64,000 nucleotides of DNA from Vibrio coralliirubri (GCF_024347375.1 NZ_AP025470.1:2790001-2854000), one strand, 5' to 3'; numbered from the stretch's first letter, positions 17,615 through 29,068 are shown. Numbers and translations: made by a program. The notes: generated by a model from the letters alone, not told the origin.

Positions 17615-18400
17615 TTGGCAAAAAGTGTCTTTTATTATCAGGCTCAAACGAGCAAGCGCCAAAATAGCTACGAACGTGAGCTGCGGTTGATAAAGTCAAT
17701 TTATCATGAACATAAGGGGCGATACGGCTACCGCCGTATTCACTTGGAACTAAAGAATCAGGGGTTCGTGCTTAATCACAAAACGGTTCAAAGGCTTATG
17801 GCTCAGCTCAACCTTAAATCGACGGTCAGGATTAAAAAGTATCGTTCATACCGAGGAGAGTCAGGAAAAGCTGCTCCCAACGTTCTTGAAAGAGATTTTA
17901 GTGCGACTCAACCCGATGAAAAGTGGGTAACTGATGTCACGGAGTTCAAAGTCAAAGAGCAGAAAGTATACTTATCTCCCGTTGTCGACTTGTTTACTCA
18001 GGAGGTGGTTGCTTATAGAGTGGCCAAAAATGCCTGCTTGCCGCTTGTCACAGATATGCTGACGGAAGCTATATCAACGCTTAAACCCAACTCAAAGCCA
18101 ATTATACATAGCGATCAAGGTTGGCAATATCGCCATCGACAGTATCAGAAAAAGGTAGCGGAGAGTGGGTTAACGCAAAGCATGTCGAGAAAAGGTAACT
18201 GCTTGGATAATGCTGTTGCTGAAAACTTTTTTGCTTTACTCAAAACCGAGATGTATCACAACCAAAGCTTTGAAGATGCAGATGCTCTGATAGAGCAGAT
18301 TAAAGAATACATCGAGTACTACAATACCAAACGTATAAAAGTGAAACTAAAAGGCCTGACTCCGATAGAATATCGAACTCAGGCCTTGAAAGCCGCTTAA
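17615..18400 (+). CDS. IS150-group OrfB (DDE transposase), made as OrfAB by -1 frameshift
   Basis: The catalytic half of the transposase. The frame is open without a stop from the A8 tract at 17526 to the stop at 18400; a -1 slip there yields 'EQKKKPSNKEKAVIAL' and continues into OrfB. The TTG at 17615 is only a nominal start. The N-terminal HTH_21 region ('HKGRYGYRRIHLEL') is followed by the integrase core: first Asp in 'WVTDVTEF', second in 'IHSDQGWQY' and the Glu in 'VAENFFALLKTE'. It ends 'KLKGLTPIEYR', as in IS150. No disruption was seen. Confidence 0.94.
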   Translation: MAKSVFYYQAQTSKRQNSYERELRLIKSIYHEHKGRYGYRRIHLELKNQGFVLNHKTVQRLMAQLNLKSTVRIKKYRSYRGESGKAAPNVLERDFSATQPDEKWVTDVTEFKVKEQKVYLSPVVDLFTQEVVAYRVAKNACLPLVTDMLTEAISTLKPNSKPIIHSDQGWQYRHRQYQKKVAESGLTQSMSRKGNCLDNAVAENFFALLKTEMYHNQSFEDADALIEQIKEYIEYYNTKRIKVKLKGLTPIEYRTQALKAA

Positions 18401-18406
18401 CAGAAA

Positions 18407-18431
18407 TGTCCAACTTTACGGGGTCACTTCA
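18407..18431 (-). repeat. IS right terminal inverted repeat
   Basis: On the minus strand it begins TGAAGTGACCCCG and ends AGTTGGACA, pairing with the left repeat. It is followed by the TTT target duplication. Confidence 0.9.
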
Positions 18432-18446
18432 TTTGTGCCGGCTGTT
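18432..18446 (-). terminator. Proximal half of the kdsA terminator, split by the IS
   Basis: TTTGTGCCGGCTGTT holds the target duplication, the rest of the loop and the GCCGGCT arm (18437-18443). It lies just past the kdsA stop. Alone it cannot form the hairpin. Confidence 0.8.
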
Positions 18447-18463
18447 AATTATATGCAGTTCGA

Positions 18464-19333
<870 letters not shown>

Positions 19334-19340
19334 TTATTAA

Positions 19341-20150
19341 TTAGTGAACAACCACTGTCTTTTCGTTCATGACGTTCACTTGAGATTTCAGTAACTCAGA
19401 TGCAGGGTCATCTGGGCATTGGTCGATAAAATATTGATAATCGGTTGCGGCTACTTGGTGACAGTCTAGCTGCTGATAGATAAAACCACGGTCACGGATT
19501 TCATATGGATCATCAGGTACAAACGTCAAAGCAAGGTCAGTACACTTCAATGCAAGTGTATAACGCTCTTCTCGCAGCAGGGCACTCTTGAGCAGGGCTA
19601 ACCACTTACCAATAATTGTTGGGTGGTCGGCGACTTCTAGATGCTCAGGTTTCACCTTAGCTAATGGGCCGTCATGTCCAATTAACCATGCTCGCAGCGT
19701 TTGTTCGCCAACGTACTCACCGTTATAAGGGTTAATATAGGCTGCAGCTTGCCCGTACCAGCTTACTTTAAGTAAGAATTGAGTCGGAAAAGAGACGCCC
19801 TCTACAGGAAAGCCTAGCTTGCGACTTAGAAAAAGAAAGATCGCCCCCAGACTCACTGGAATGCCTTTCTTTCTCTCAAGCACTTTATCGATGAACGCGT
19901 TTTCCGAAGAGAAATACGCATCTTTATCGCCAGCAAAGCCCCATTCATAAAAGAATAGTCGAATAAAAGATTCAAACTTCTGCTGTTCATCGGTTTCATT
20001 AACCAGAGCAAACTCGGCGTCTTTTAACAATCTCGCTAGCTCTTGCTCTGCCCAACTGTCTTGAGTTTCTGGGTTAATCGCTTTATTTAAGATCAATGCA
20101 CCTTCAGCTAACTCTAGCTGGTCAAAGTCTTCATCAAAAAATTCGTACAT
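19341..20150 (-). CDS. sirB1: SirB1 family protein (transglutaminase-like, TPR)
   Basis: A 269-residue protein with an N-terminal transglutaminase-like core ('LERKKGIPVSLGAIFLFLSR' region) and a C-terminal tetratricopeptide part ('ALLREERYTLALKCTDLAL'). The family sits between prmC and kdsA in many gamma-proteobacteria. Its biochemical role is not established; early links to invasion-gene regulation in Salmonella gave it the name. It lies 25 bp before kdsA and after sirB2, so all three are probably co-transcribed. Confidence 0.88.
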   Translation of the reverse strand: MYEFFDEDFDQLELAEGALILNKAINPETQDSWAEQELARLLKDAEFALVNETDEQQKFESFIRLFFYEWGFAGDKDAYFSSENAFIDKVLERKKGIPVSLGAIFLFLSRKLGFPVEGVSFPTQFLLKVSWYGQAAAYINPYNGEYVGEQTLRAWLIGHDGPLAKVKPEHLEVADHPTIIGKWLALLKSALLREERYTLALKCTDLALTFVPDDPYEIRDRGFIYQQLDCHQVAATDYQYFIDQCPDDPASELLKSQVNVMNEKTVVVH

Positions 20151-20177
20151 AGATAGTTAACCGAAATAAGGAGATAA

Positions 20178-20561
20178 TTAACCGAAAAATGTTGGTGTCT
20201 TGGTCATTGCGATTTTGCCTGCCATCGCTAACCAGCCAAGCGCACCAAAGAAAGAGAATACTCTCAGTAGCTTGTTTTTACCTAGCTTAAGCGCAAAGAA
20301 ACCTAATGCGATGTAAGCCATAACACAAGTTAGTTTTTCGGTTAACCATGGTGCTGCTGGTGTAAATGGAATAAAGCCAGTGATGAAAATCAATCCAATA
20401 CCCGATAGCAATAGCAACGAGTCATTGATATGAGGGAAACGCTGCAAGAAAGGATGCTTAAGCTTAGGTGAGTTAGCCATCATAAGAGCGAAACGAATCG
20501 AAAGAAGTAGCGCACTTATAGCAATCGTTAATAGGTGAAAATGTTTTAGACCTTCGTACAT
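20178..20561 (-). CDS. sirB2: SirB2 family inner-membrane protein
   Basis: A 127-residue protein with four hydrophobic segments ('HLLTIAISALLLSIRFALM', 'LLLLSGIGLIFITGF', 'LTCVMAYIALGFFALKL', 'FFGALGWLAMAGKIAM'), typical of SirB2. The function is unknown. It is followed 27 bp later by sirB1. A 173-bp gap separates it from prmC, so it may have its own promoter. Confidence 0.88.
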   Translation of the reverse strand: MYEGLKHFHLLTIAISALLLSIRFALMMANSPKLKHPFLQRFPHINDSLLLLSGIGLIFITGFIPFTPAAPWLTEKLTCVMAYIALGFFALKLGKNKLLRVFSFFGALGWLAMAGKIAMTKTPTFFG

Positions 20562-20734
20562 GGTATTCCTTTATATTTTTATATGTGCTTTCGTTAACAC
20601 GAGCCTCACAATACCCGTTAATGCCCTGTATTTCTTCGTTAAATGCATTACCGAGTTAAATGTATTGTCGAGTTAAAGGTATCAATTTAGCAAGTTCATC
20701 ATCCATTGCTCACAAGACGATTAACAATCACTAA

Positions 20735-21595
20735 CTATGAACAGTAACGACCCAATGTCACTCGGTCATTACCACCGTAATCTTTCTCTGTGACAACATC
20801 GAGATAACCGAGCGCCTGCATAATCTCACGAACTGCCAAACCTTGGTCATAGCCGTGTTCAAATGCTAACCAACCTTCATTTTCCAAAAAGCCGCGTGCG
20901 TTTTCAGAAATGTATCGGATATCCGCGAGTCCTTTCTCTTCAGCAACCAGTGCTGTGATCGGTTCAAAACGCACATCACCTTGAGACAAATGAGGATCAT
21001 TCTTCTCAATGTATGGCGGGTTAGAAACAATCAGAGAGAACTTCACAACTTCTTCAGAGCTCAAAGGCTCAAACCAACTGCCATGCAAAAAAGTCGCATT
21101 GGTGATGTTGAGACGTTGTGCATTCTCTGTCGCAAGCTGCTGCGCTTCAGGGCGAAGATCAATACCCGTCACCTGTCGATTCGGCATCTCTGACGCCAAC
21201 GCTAACGCGATAGCACCTGTACCCGTCCCTAAATCGAGAATCGCGCCTTGCTTGCCGTAAGTTTTATCCAAAGCCACCTCAACCAAACGCTCGGTATCTG
21301 GGCGAGGGATTAAAGTAGAAGGCGAAACTTTTAACGGCAGTGACCAAAACTCACGCTCACCAATAATGTAAGCCACAGGCTCACCGGTTAAGCGACGTTT
21401 TAGAAGGGCATTGAATTCAGACTCTTGCTCTGAGGTGAGATGCTTTTCAGGCCAAGTAAGTAGGTAAGATCTTGGTTTATCTAAGGCGTGACAAAGTAGT
21501 ACCGCGGCATCAATAGAGGGTGATGTGTTATCACCCTCTTGAAGCTTTACGATTGCTGCTTTTAAAGCACTTTCAACCGTATATGCTGACTGCAT
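20735..21595 (-). CDS. prmC: Release factor glutamine methyltransferase PrmC
   Basis: PrmC methylates the glutamine of the GGQ motif in release factors 1 and 2, which speeds translation termination. In 286 residues the SAM-binding motif 'ILDLGTGTGAIALALA' and the catalytic 'IVSNPPYIE' are present, after an N-terminal helical domain. It begins 5 bp after prfA ends, so enzyme and substrate are made together. Confidence 0.97.
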   Translation of the reverse strand: MQSAYTVESALKAAIVKLQEGDNTSPSIDAAVLLCHALDKPRSYLLTWPEKHLTSEQESEFNALLKRRLTGEPVAYIIGEREFWSLPLKVSPSTLIPRPDTERLVEVALDKTYGKQGAILDLGTGTGAIALALASEMPNRQVTGIDLRPEAQQLATENAQRLNITNATFLHGSWFEPLSSEEVVKFSLIVSNPPYIEKNDPHLSQGDVRFEPITALVAEEKGLADIRYISENARGFLENEGWLAFEHGYDQGLAVREIMQALGYLDVVTEKDYGGNDRVTLGRYCS

Positions 21596-21600
21596 ACTGA

Positions 21601-22689
21601 TTAGTTGTTCTCTGCAAGTGCAGCAAGCTGATCGGCTTGGTGCTCTTGAAGTACAGGATCAAGCAAGCTTTGCATGTCACCTTCAAGTACTTCGTTAAGA
21701 CGGTAAATTGTAAGGTTGATACGGTGATCAGAAACACGACCTTGTGGGTAGTTGTACGTACGAATACGGTCACTACGGTCACCCGAACCTAGTAGGTTAC
21801 GACGTGTATCAGAAACCGCTGCCGCGCGGCGCTCTTCTTCTGCTTGAACAATACGAGCAGCAAGAACAGCCATCGCTTTCGCTTTGTTTTTATGCTGAGA
21901 ACGCTCGTCCTGACACTCTACTACTGTACCCGTTGGTAAGTGAGTAATACGGATTGCTGAATCCGTAGTGTTAACGTGCTGACCACCCGCGCCTGATGCA
22001 CGGAAAGTATCAATTTTAAGGTCGCCCGCTTTGATTTCTGGAAGATCGGCTTCTGGGATCTCAGGCATAACGGCAACCGTACATGCTGACGTGTGAACAC
22101 GGCCTTGAGATTCGGTTTCAGGTACACGTTGTACACGGTGACCGCCTGACTCAAACTTCATGGTGCCGTAAACAGCGTCGCCACTAACCTTAGCGATCAT
22201 CTCTTTGTAGCCGCCTTGTTCAGAAGCATTGCTGCTCATGATTTCAACGCGCCAACCTTTCTTCTCAGCAAACTTAGAGTACATACGGAACAGGTTGCCC
22301 GCGAAGATACCCGCTTCATCACCACCCGCGCCTGCACGGATTTCAAGGAAACAGTTACGCTCATCGTTTGGATCTTTTGGAATCAGAAGAATCTGTAGCT
22401 CATCAGTCAAACGTTCAATCGCCGCTTTTGCGTCTTTGATTTCGTCTTGAGCCATTTCGCGCATTTCAGCGTCATCTTCGTTCGCCATCTCTTCAGCAGC
22501 TTCTAAATCTTCTTGAGCTTGCTGGTATGACTGGAAGCAAGCCGTCACTTCTTCTAGTTGAGAGTACTCTTTAGAAAGTGCACGGAATTTGTCTTGATTC
22601 CCGATTACATCTGGATCACCAAGTAGATGTTGAACTTCTTCATAGCGTTCAACAAGTGTTTCAAGCTTTACTAGAATCGAGGCTTTCAT
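21601..22689 (-). CDS. prfA: Peptide chain release factor 1
   Basis: RF1 recognises UAA and UAG stop codons and releases the finished peptide. The 362 residues include the codon-recognition loop in '[14 protein letters not shown]' (PxT type) and the catalytic '[15 protein letters not shown]' with the GGQ motif. It lies 28 bp after hemA and 5 bp before prmC, the standard order. Confidence 0.98.
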   Translation of the reverse strand: MKASILVKLETLVERYEEVQHLLGDPDVIGNQDKFRALSKEYSQLEEVTACFQSYQQAQEDLEAAEEMANEDDAEMREMAQDEIKDAKAAIERLTDELQILLIPKDPNDERNCFLEIRAGAGGDEAGIFAGNLFRMYSKFAEKKGWRVEIMSSNASEQGGYKEMIAKVSGDAVYGTMKFESGGHRVQRVPETESQGRVHTSACTVAVMPEIPEADLPEIKAGDLKIDTFRASGAGGQHVNTTDSAIRITHLPTGTVVECQDERSQHKNKAKAMAVLAARIVQAEEERRAAAVSDTRRNLLGSGDRSDRIRTYNYPQGRVSDHRINLTIYRLNEVLEGDMQSLLDPVLQEHQADQLAALAENN

Positions 22690-22717
22690 AATGTCTTATT
22701 CTGTTGGAGGTCTAATA

Positions 22718-23977
22718 TTATTGAGGGTTTTCTAAGCCCAAACTCTGTCTAATGACCATTAATTTTGCAGGTTCTCCTTGCTCAGCTGCACTTTGAAGTG
22801 CGCGCGTTGGAGCATGGATCAATTTGTTTGTGAGCTTATTACTTAGCTCAAGTAAGACTTTCTCAGGGTCACCGCCAGCGGCAAGTGATTGTAAACTCTT
22901 ACTTAATAATTCTTCTCGGATTTCGTTGGCCGATTTACGGTAGTCACGAATACTGTCTACAGCTTGCAGTGAACGCATCCAACTCATGAATGCTGCACTT
23001 TCTTCGCTAACGATTGCTTCCGCTTGAATCGCTTCCACTTTGCGTTGTTCAATGTTGCCATCAACAATCGACTGCAGATCATCCACTGAATAAAGGTAGG
23101 CGTCATTCAATTCACCAACCTGAGATTCCACATCACGCGGAACCGCAATATCAACCAGCAACATAGGTTGATGTTTTCTTGTTTTCAGTGCGGTTTCAAC
23201 CATGCCTTTACCAATGATAGGTAACGGACTTGCGGTTGAGCTGATCACGATATCCGCTCGATGCAGATGATCAGGGATCTCATTGAGGCTGATCACTTCA
23301 GCACCAAACTCTTCAGCCAACCCTAAAGCACGCTCACGAGTTCGGTTAGCCACAATCATCTTGGTACAGCCATTCGCTGAAAGATGCTTAGCCACCAACT
23401 CAATGGTTTCACCTGCACCCACCAATAACACAGTTGAATCGGCAATCGACTCAAAGATGTGCTTGGCTAACGTGCAAGCTGCGTAAGCAACCGAAACTGC
23501 GCTTCCGCCGATCTCTGTTTCAGTTCGAACACGCTTCGCGACAGAGAATGATTTCTGGAACAGCTTTTCCATTGAAGCATCAACAGATTTGTTCTCTCGC
23601 GAGTCTGTATAAGCTTGCTTCACCTGACCTAAGATCTGTGGTTCACCCAATACCAAAGAGTCCAAGCCACAAGCTACGCGCATTAAATGTTTAATCGCCG
23701 CCTGCTCTTCATGGACATAAATGCTCGGTTTTAGCTCTTCAGGGCTCACTTGATGGAAAACTGACAACCAATCGATCAACTTGTTTTTTGCCACGCCTTT
23801 GACGTCACAATACAATTCAGTTCGATTACAGGTAGAAAGTATGACACTTCCATTTACGTGTGCATTTGCGTTAAGTTGCTTGAGTGCCTCAGATAATTTA
23901 TCTGGACCAAAAGCGACTTTTTCTCGCAATTCAACCGACGCTGTATTGTGATTGATACCTACGGCAAGCAAAGACAT
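22718..23977 (-). CDS. hemA: Glutamyl-tRNA reductase
   Basis: HemA reduces Glu-tRNA to glutamate-1-semialdehyde, the first committed step of haem synthesis. The 419 residues start '[20 protein letters not shown]' and include the catalytic cysteine in '[12 protein letters not shown]', the '[12 protein letters not shown]' motif and the NADPH-binding '[16 protein letters not shown]'. It heads the minus-strand block and diverges from lolB over a 160-bp gap that must hold both promoters. Confidence 0.98.
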   Translation of the reverse strand: MSLLAVGINHNTASVELREKVAFGPDKLSEALKQLNANAHVNGSVILSTCNRTELYCDVKGVAKNKLIDWLSVFHQVSPEELKPSIYVHEEQAAIKHLMRVACGLDSLVLGEPQILGQVKQAYTDSRENKSVDASMEKLFQKSFSVAKRVRTETEIGGSAVSVAYAACTLAKHIFESIADSTVLLVGAGETIELVAKHLSANGCTKMIVANRTRERALGLAEEFGAEVISLNEIPDHLHRADIVISSTASPLPIIGKGMVETALKTRKHQPMLLVDIAVPRDVESQVGELNDAYLYSVDDLQSIVDGNIEQRKVEAIQAEAIVSEESAAFMSWMRSLQAVDSIRDYRKSANEIREELLSKSLQSLAAGGDPEKVLLELSNKLTNKLIHAPTRALQSAAEQGEPAKLMVIRQSLGLENPQ

Positions 23978-24137
23978 GTATCAGAAGTTCTCGATCAGGG
24001 AATGGAAACAAGGGGCGAATTTTACTTGATGCATGGCTCTATTTAAAGAGCAAGCGGGATTTGTTTTCCTGACTTCGTGAATTCAATGCTATAGTTGAAG
24101 CGTTTTTTAGATAAATTTGAACAAGTTGTGAGCAAAT

Positions 24138-24785
24138 ATGAGCAAGCTTCTCAAAATCGCGTCTCTTATTTTTATGGCCATAATTATGGTGGGTTGCTCG
24201 TCTATCCCAGAACAACCAACCAGCGTTGAATGGAAAAGTCATCAAGATCGGCTTTTACAGATAGAAAACTATCAAGCCTCAGGCAAGCTCGCTTACATTT
24301 CCCCAGAGCAACGCCAAAGCCTAAATTTCATTTGGAAGCATTCACCAAATCAAAGTCAATTAAGGCTTACGACTTTTCTCGGTCAAACTGCATTGAACCT
24401 AACCATTGATCCATCAGGTGCAAAAGTCGTGACCTACGATGATCAAGTATTTACTCATGCGAGTGCTTCAGTCTTGGTTGAACAGCTGACAGGCTTACAG
24501 ATCCCTATTGATCATCTACCACAATGGTTCCTTGGCATTCCAGACCAAGCCGATAGCTACCAATTGAACACCACCAACACGCTTGAATCTCTCACCAAAC
24601 AAGTCAGCAACCAACTATGGACACTGAGTTTTGCTAACTATCGCAATACAGAGATGCCGAATAAGCAACTATCGGATGAAGACAACACTAAGGTAGAGAC
24701 AATCCCACTCCCTACTCGATTGTCATTCAAGCAAGACAATAACAAAATCAACATTGTAGTTTCGAAGTGGACACTGAAAAAATGA
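24138..24785 (+). CDS. lolB: Outer-membrane lipoprotein receptor LolB
   Basis: LolB takes lipoproteins from the periplasmic carrier LolA and inserts them into the outer membrane. The 215-residue protein has a lipobox in '[13 protein letters not shown]'. The core includes '[20 protein letters not shown]' and '[19 protein letters not shown]', as in LolB. Its stop overlaps the ispE start by 4 bp (ATGA), so the two are translationally coupled. Confidence 0.95.
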   Translation: MSKLLKIASLIFMAIIMVGCSSIPEQPTSVEWKSHQDRLLQIENYQASGKLAYISPEQRQSLNFIWKHSPNQSQLRLTTFLGQTALNLTIDPSGAKVVTYDDQVFTHASASVLVEQLTGLQIPIDHLPQWFLGIPDQADSYQLNTTNTLESLTKQVSNQLWTLSFANYRNTEMPNKQLSDEDNTKVETIPLPTRLSFKQDNNKINIVVSKWTLKK

Positions 24786-25657
24786 TAACAACGCCAACCC
24801 ATTGGCCTTCTCCGGCTAAACTGAATTTATTTCTCTATATCACAGGTCGACGTGATAATGGCTATCACGAACTTCAAACCTTATTTCAGTTTGTCGATTT
24901 TGGTGATGAACTGACGGTTACCGCAAACTCAGAAACTAGCTCGATAACAATCACACCAGAAATTCCTGGGGTAGCACTTGAAGACAACCTGATCTGGAAA
25001 GCCGCTACTGCGCTACAGCAATATACCTCAACCTCTTTCGGTGCCGATATTGAACTCAAGAAAGTACTGCCTATGGGTGGCGGTATTGGCGGAGGCTCTT
25101 CAAATGCAGCAACCGTATTGGTCGCTCTGAATTATTTATGGCAGCTCAACCTGTCGGATGATCAACTCGCCGAGATCGGTTTGAAGCTTGGTGCTGACGT
25201 TCCTGTCTTCGTTCGAGGCCACGCCGCCTTTGCTGAAGGGGTTGGAGAACAGCTACAACCCGCTAATCCGGATGAAAAATGGTATCTTGTGGTCAAACCT
25301 CAAGTGAGCATAGCAACTGTAGACATATTCACACATTCAGAATTAACTCGAAACACGCCAAAGCGAGCGCTATCAACGCTTCTAGAGCAAGAATACGTAA
25401 ACGATTGCGAAAAAATTGTGCGAATGCTGTACCCAGAGGTTGATAAGCAACTTTCATGGCTGCTACAATACGCGCCGTCGAGATTGACTGGCACAGGTTC
25501 GTGCGTTTTTGCTGAATTTAACAGCAAAAAAGAAGCCGAATTGGTGCGAGAACAACTGCCTGACACAGTTTCCGCTTTCGTAGCGAAAGGAAGAAACATT
25601 TCTCCTTTAAAAGAAACTCTGGCTGAATACCAATCAGCCCACCCACAATCTATTTAA
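24782..25657 (+). CDS. ispE: 4-diphosphocytidyl-2-C-methyl-D-erythritol kinase
   Basis: IspE phosphorylates CDP-methylerythritol in the non-mevalonate isoprenoid pathway. GHMP-kinase marks are '[23 protein letters not shown]' (in part), the glycine-rich ATP loop '[15 protein letters not shown]' and '[13 protein letters not shown]'. I use the ATG at 24782, which overlaps the lolB stop, instead of a GTG at 24767; this gives 291 residues. prs follows 27 bp later. Confidence 0.97.
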   Translation: MITTPTHWPSPAKLNLFLYITGRRDNGYHELQTLFQFVDFGDELTVTANSETSSITITPEIPGVALEDNLIWKAATALQQYTSTSFGADIELKKVLPMGGGIGGGSSNAATVLVALNYLWQLNLSDDQLAEIGLKLGADVPVFVRGHAAFAEGVGEQLQPANPDEKWYLVVKPQVSIATVDIFTHSELTRNTPKRALSTLLEQEYVNDCEKIVRMLYPEVDKQLSWLLQYAPSRLTGTGSCVFAEFNSKKEAELVREQLPDTVSAFVAKGRNISPLKETLAEYQSAHPQSI

Positions 25658-25684
25658 AACTGGACGCAACCCGAGGTTTCCACC

Positions 25685-26629
25685 GTGCCTGATATGAAGC
25701 TATTTGCTGGTAACGCAACACCTGAACTAGCCCAACGTATTGCTGATCGTCTATACATCTCTCTTGGCGATGCTACTGTAGACCGTTTTTCTGATGGCGA
25801 AGTCGCTGTTCAAATCAATGAAAACGTTCGTGGTAGCGATGTATTCCTGATTCAATCAACTTGTGCACCAACCAATGACAACCTTATGGAATTGGTGGTA
25901 ATGATTGACGCAATGCGCCGTGCTTCTGCTGGCCGTATTACTGCTGTAATCCCTTACTTCGGTTATGCCCGTCAAGATCGTCGTGTACGTTCTGCTCGTG
26001 TGCCAATTACTGCAAAAGTTGTTGCAGACTTCCTTTCTAACGTTGGCGTTGACCGCGTTCTTACTATCGACCTACACGCAGAGCAAATCCAAGGCTTCTT
26101 CGATGTACCTGTTGATAACATCTTCGGCACTCCAGTTCTTCTAGAAGACATGGCTAACCGTGGCCTAGAAAACCCAGTAGTGGTTTCTCCAGACCTTGGT
26201 GGTGTTGTACGTGCTCGTGCAACGGCTAAAGCGCTAGGTGATGTTGACATCGCTATCGTTGATAAGCGTCGTCCACGTGCTAACGTTTCTGAAGTAATGA
26301 ACCTAATCGGTGATGTTGAAGGCCGTGACTGTGTTATCGTTGATGACATGATCGATACGGGTGGCACACTATGTAAAGCAGCTGAAGCGCTTAAAGAGCG
26401 CGGTGCTAAGCGTGTATTCGCTTACGCAACTCACGCTGTTTTCTCTGGTACTGCTGCGAACAACATCAAGAACTCTGTTCTAGACCAAGTTATCGTAACG
26501 GATTCTATCTCTCTATCTCCAGAGATGGCTGCGACTGGTAAAGTGACAACACTTAGCCTTTCTCGCATGCTTGCTGAAGCGATTCGTCGTATCAGCAACG
26601 AAGAATCAATCTCAGCGATGTTCAACTAA
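25685..26629 (+). CDS. prs: Ribose-phosphate pyrophosphokinase
   Basis: Prs makes PRPP from ribose 5-phosphate and ATP, feeding nucleotide, histidine, tryptophan and NAD synthesis. The 314 residues are almost those of E. coli Prs: start '[18 protein letters not shown]', the ATP site '[16 protein letters not shown]', and the PRPP loop '[19 protein letters not shown]'. The start is a GTG at 25685 with GAGG 8 nt upstream. It closes the lolB-ispE-prs unit before a strong terminator. Confidence 0.98.
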   Translation: MPDMKLFAGNATPELAQRIADRLYISLGDATVDRFSDGEVAVQINENVRGSDVFLIQSTCAPTNDNLMELVVMIDAMRRASAGRITAVIPYFGYARQDRRVRSARVPITAKVVADFLSNVGVDRVLTIDLHAEQIQGFFDVPVDNIFGTPVLLEDMANRGLENPVVVSPDLGGVVRARATAKALGDVDIAIVDKRRPRANVSEVMNLIGDVEGRDCVIVDDMIDTGGTLCKAAEALKERGAKRVFAYATHAVFSGTAANNIKNSVLDQVIVTDSISLSPEMAATGKVTTLSLSRMLAEAIRRISNEESISAMFN

Positions 26630-26670
26630 TCAAAGCCCAATAGCTTTGTTTTAGAAACACGTGAGAGAAA

Positions 26671-26706
26671 AACATTAAGCACTTCATTCAATGAAGTGCT
26701 TTTTTT
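26671..26706 (+). terminator. Terminator after prs
   Basis: AAGCACTTCATT and AATGAAGTGCTT form a 12-bp stem followed by seven T. Confidence 0.92.
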
Positions 26707-26837
26707 ATGTCTGAGTAATATTGCACTGCTGGTTATCACAAACAGGAATAATCGCGCAGCCATCAGCTAGCTCGCACCTTTTTCATAAACTGTGATATCA
26801 TACGGCGCTTTTTGAAATCCCAAGAGAGATCCATACC

Positions 26838-27428
26838 TTGAGCCAACAAATAAAACTTCTCGTTGGACTGGCTAATCCAGGTCCAGAATACGCCAAAACT
26901 CGCCACAATGCGGGTGCTTGGGTAGTTGAAGAATTAGCGCGTGTACATAACGTGACACTAAAGAACGAACCAAAGTTCTTTGGCCTAACGGGTCGTATCA
27001 TGGTTCACGGTGAAGATCTTCGTTTGCTGATCCCAACGACTTTTATGAACTTGTCAGGCAAAGCAGTTGCAGCCTTAGCAAAGTTCTACCAAATTAAACC
27101 AGAAGAGATCATGGTCGCTCACGATGAGTTAGATCTGCCTCCTGGTATTGGAAAGTTTAAAAAAGGTGGTGGTCATGGTGGACACAATGGTCTGAAAGAC
27201 ATCATCAGCAAGCAGGGTAACAATAAAGAATTCTATCGTCTTAGATTAGGCATTGGCCATCCAGGACACAAAGATAAAGTTGCAGGTTATGTATTAGGCA
27301 AAGCTCCTCAAAAAGAGCAAGAGTGTATCGAGGCCGTCGTTGACGAATCGGTTCGCAGCCTAGACATCTTATTAAAAGATGGCCTACCAAAAGCACAAAA
27401 TCGCTTACATACGTTCAAAGCAGAATAA
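26838..27428 (+). CDS. pth: Peptidyl-tRNA hydrolase
   Basis: Pth frees tRNA from peptidyl-tRNA that drops off the ribosome. The 196 residues contain the family motifs '[20 protein letters not shown]', with the catalytic histidine in 'TRHNAG', and '[20 protein letters not shown]', 'LGIGHPG'. The start is a TTG at 26838, fixed by the family N-terminus; the upstream AGAGAG site is a little distant. ychF follows 10 bp later. Confidence 0.97.
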   Translation: MSQQIKLLVGLANPGPEYAKTRHNAGAWVVEELARVHNVTLKNEPKFFGLTGRIMVHGEDLRLLIPTTFMNLSGKAVAALAKFYQIKPEEIMVAHDELDLPPGIGKFKKGGGHGGHNGLKDIISKQGNNKEFYRLRLGIGHPGHKDKVAGYVLGKAPQKEQECIEAVVDESVRSLDILLKDGLPKAQNRLHTFKAE

Positions 27429-27438
27429 GGTTTATATC

Positions 27439-28530
27439 ATGGGTTTTAAATGTGGCATCGTTGGTCTACCAAACGTTGGTAAGTCAACTCTGTTTAACGC
27501 ACTGACTAAAGCAGGCATCGAAGCAGCAAACTTTCCATTTTGTACGATCGAACCAAACACAGGTATCGTTCCGGTTCCAGATCTACGCTTAGATGCATTA
27601 GCAAAAATTGTTAATCCACAGAAGATCCTTCCAACGACAATGGAATTCGTAGATATCGCGGGCCTAGTTGCTGGCGCATCTAAAGGTGAAGGTCTTGGTA
27701 ACAAATTCCTAGCTAACATCCGTGAAACTGACGCTATCGGTCACGTTGTACGCTGCTTTGAAAATGAAAACATTGTTCACGTTGCTGGCAAAGTATCTCC
27801 AATCGAAGATATCGAAGTGATCAACCTTGAACTTGCACTGGCTGACTTAGACAGCTGTGAACGTGCAATTCAACGTAACGCGAAGAAAGCGAAAGGCGGC
27901 GACAAAGACGCTAAATTCGAAATCACTGTACTAGAAAAGCTACTTCCAGTTCTAACTGAAGGTGGTATGGCGCGTACTGTTGAACTTGGCAAAGAAGAAG
28001 CGGCAGCAATCGGCTACCTAAACTTCCTAACACTTAAGCCAACAATGTACATCGCAAACGTTGCAGAAGATGGTTTTGAAAATAACCCATACCTAGACGC
28101 TGTTCGTGAATACGCTGAAAACGAAAACAACGTAGTTGTTGCTGTTTGTGCAGCAATCGAATCTGAGCTTTCTGAACTTGATGACGAAGATCGAGAAGAG
28201 TTCCTAGCGGATATGGGTATCGAAGAACCAGGTCTTAACCGAGTGATCCGCTCTGGTTACGAGCTTCTGACTCTTCAAACTTACTTCACAGCTGGCGTTA
28301 AAGAAGTTCGTGCTTGGACAATCCCTGTAGGTGCAACTGCACCACAAGCAGCGGGTAAGATCCACACAGACTTCGAGAAAGGTTTCATCCGTGCTGAAGT
28401 TGTTGGATTCGATCACTTCATCGAATTTAACGGTGAGAGCGGTGCGAAAGACGCAGGTAAATGGCGCCTTGAAGGTAAAGAATACATCGTTAAAGATGGT
28501 GACGTTGTTCACTTCCGCTTCAACGTATAA
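27439..28530 (+). CDS. ychF: Ribosome-binding ATPase YchF
   Basis: YchF is an Obg-family P-loop protein that prefers ATP and binds ribosomes, with roles in stress response. The 363 residues start '[20 protein letters not shown]', and the G3 region reads '[19 protein letters not shown]'. A helical coiled region and a TGS domain follow ('[14 protein letters not shown]', '[16 protein letters not shown]'). A longer frame opens at 27379 inside pth, but the ATG at 27439 has AAGG 8 nt before it and matches the family. Confidence 0.97.
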   Translation: MGFKCGIVGLPNVGKSTLFNALTKAGIEAANFPFCTIEPNTGIVPVPDLRLDALAKIVNPQKILPTTMEFVDIAGLVAGASKGEGLGNKFLANIRETDAIGHVVRCFENENIVHVAGKVSPIEDIEVINLELALADLDSCERAIQRNAKKAKGGDKDAKFEITVLEKLLPVLTEGGMARTVELGKEEAAAIGYLNFLTLKPTMYIANVAEDGFENNPYLDAVREYAENENNVVVAVCAAIESELSELDDEDREEFLADMGIEEPGLNRVIRSGYELLTLQTYFTAGVKEVRAWTIPVGATAPQAAGKIHTDFEKGFIRAEVVGFDHFIEFNGESGAKDAGKWRLEGKEYIVKDGDVVHFRFNV

Positions 28531-28550
28531 TTCTGATTAAACATCTAGAA

Positions 28551-28580
28551 AAAAGGCCAGTGAATTCACTGGCCTTTTTG
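28551..28580 (+). terminator. Terminator after ychF
   Basis: AAAAGGCCAGTGAA and TTCACTGGCCTTTT form a nearly loopless long inverted repeat followed by T. Confidence 0.92.
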
Positions 28581-28726
28581 TTTTTCCCCTTTCTAAATTG
28601 CCCCTCACCAGAAACTTAACTTCCTATATATATCGCCTTTTAGACCTGTTTTTTGTCGACAAATACGCCTCTTTGCCTAAAAAGAAACCGAACAGATGTT
28701 TATTCGCGATTTATTCAAAAAAAAAG

Positions 28727-28755
28727 TTGACGGGTTTCGCTCAACTACGCATAAT
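28727..28755 (+). promoter_or_regulatory. Strong promoter of the tRNA array
   Basis: TTGACG (28727-28732) and CATAAT (28750-28755) are exactly 17 bp apart. A GC-rich discriminator (GCGCCCCG) follows, as in stringently controlled stable-RNA promoters, and an A tract precedes the -35 box like an UP element. It sits about 56 bp ahead of the first tRNA and is the only clear promoter for the whole array. Confidence 0.85.
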
Positions 28756-28810
28756 GCGCCCCGTTCACAACGAAGCGGCAACGTATCGAAATGAACGACA
28801 ATTTGGAAAT

Positions 28811-28887
28811 GGCTACTTAGCTCAGTTGGTTAGAGCACATCACTCATAATGATGGGGTCGCAGGTTCAAATCCCGCAGTAGCCACCA
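28811..28887 (+). tRNA. tRNA-Met (elongator, CAT), copy 1
   Basis: 77 nt with encoded CCA. The acceptor GGCTACT pairs with AGTAGCC, and the anticodon loop TCATAAT gives CAT. It matches elongator tRNA-Met (E. coli metT) rather than the initiator. First gene of the array. Confidence 0.97.
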
Positions 28888-28954
28888 TTTCCTAAGCACT
28901 CTGCTTGTTATTAAACACATGTTTATTAACGACAAGAGTTTTTAGGAAAGTAAA

Positions 28955-29039
28955 GCGGTCGTGGCGGAATTGGTAGACGCACCAGATTTAGGTTCTGGCG
29001 CCGAGAGGTGTGAGAGTTCAAGTCTCTCCGACCGCACCA
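28955..29039 (+). tRNA. tRNA-Leu (TAG), copy 1
   Basis: 85 nt with encoded CCA and the long variable arm of a class II tRNA. The anticodon arm CCAGATTTAGGTTCTGG gives TAG, as in E. coli leuW. Confidence 0.97.
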
Positions 29040-29068
29040 TATTGAGATATCTTAAGTGATATCATTGT

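Larger units (their letters stand above)
17006..18431 (+). mobile_element. IS3-family, IS150-group insertion sequence
   Basis: A 1,426-bp element with terminal inverted repeats matching at 21 of 25 positions, starting TG and ending CA as in the IS3 family. It is flanked by a 3-bp TTT duplication (17003-17005 and 18432-18434). It carries orfA (helix-turn-helix) and orfB (DDE transposase), with an A8 slippage site to make OrfAB. Both frames are intact, so it may be active. OrfB is very close in style to E. coli IS150 OrfB ('YRSYRGE', 'DEKWVTDVTEF', 'SMSRKGNCLDNAV'). It inserted into the loop of the kdsA terminator. Confidence 0.95.

Noticed and set aside
17011..18426. Shorter IS boundaries beginning at TGACCCC
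   Set aside because: Extending by 5 bp on each side adds matching bases, gives the TG...CA ends of the IS3 family and yields a clean 3-bp TTT duplication.
28598..28849. Open frame of 83 codons ahead of and into the first tRNA-Met
   Set aside because: It crosses the strong tRNA promoter and runs into the tRNA gene; no ribosome-binding site or family features.
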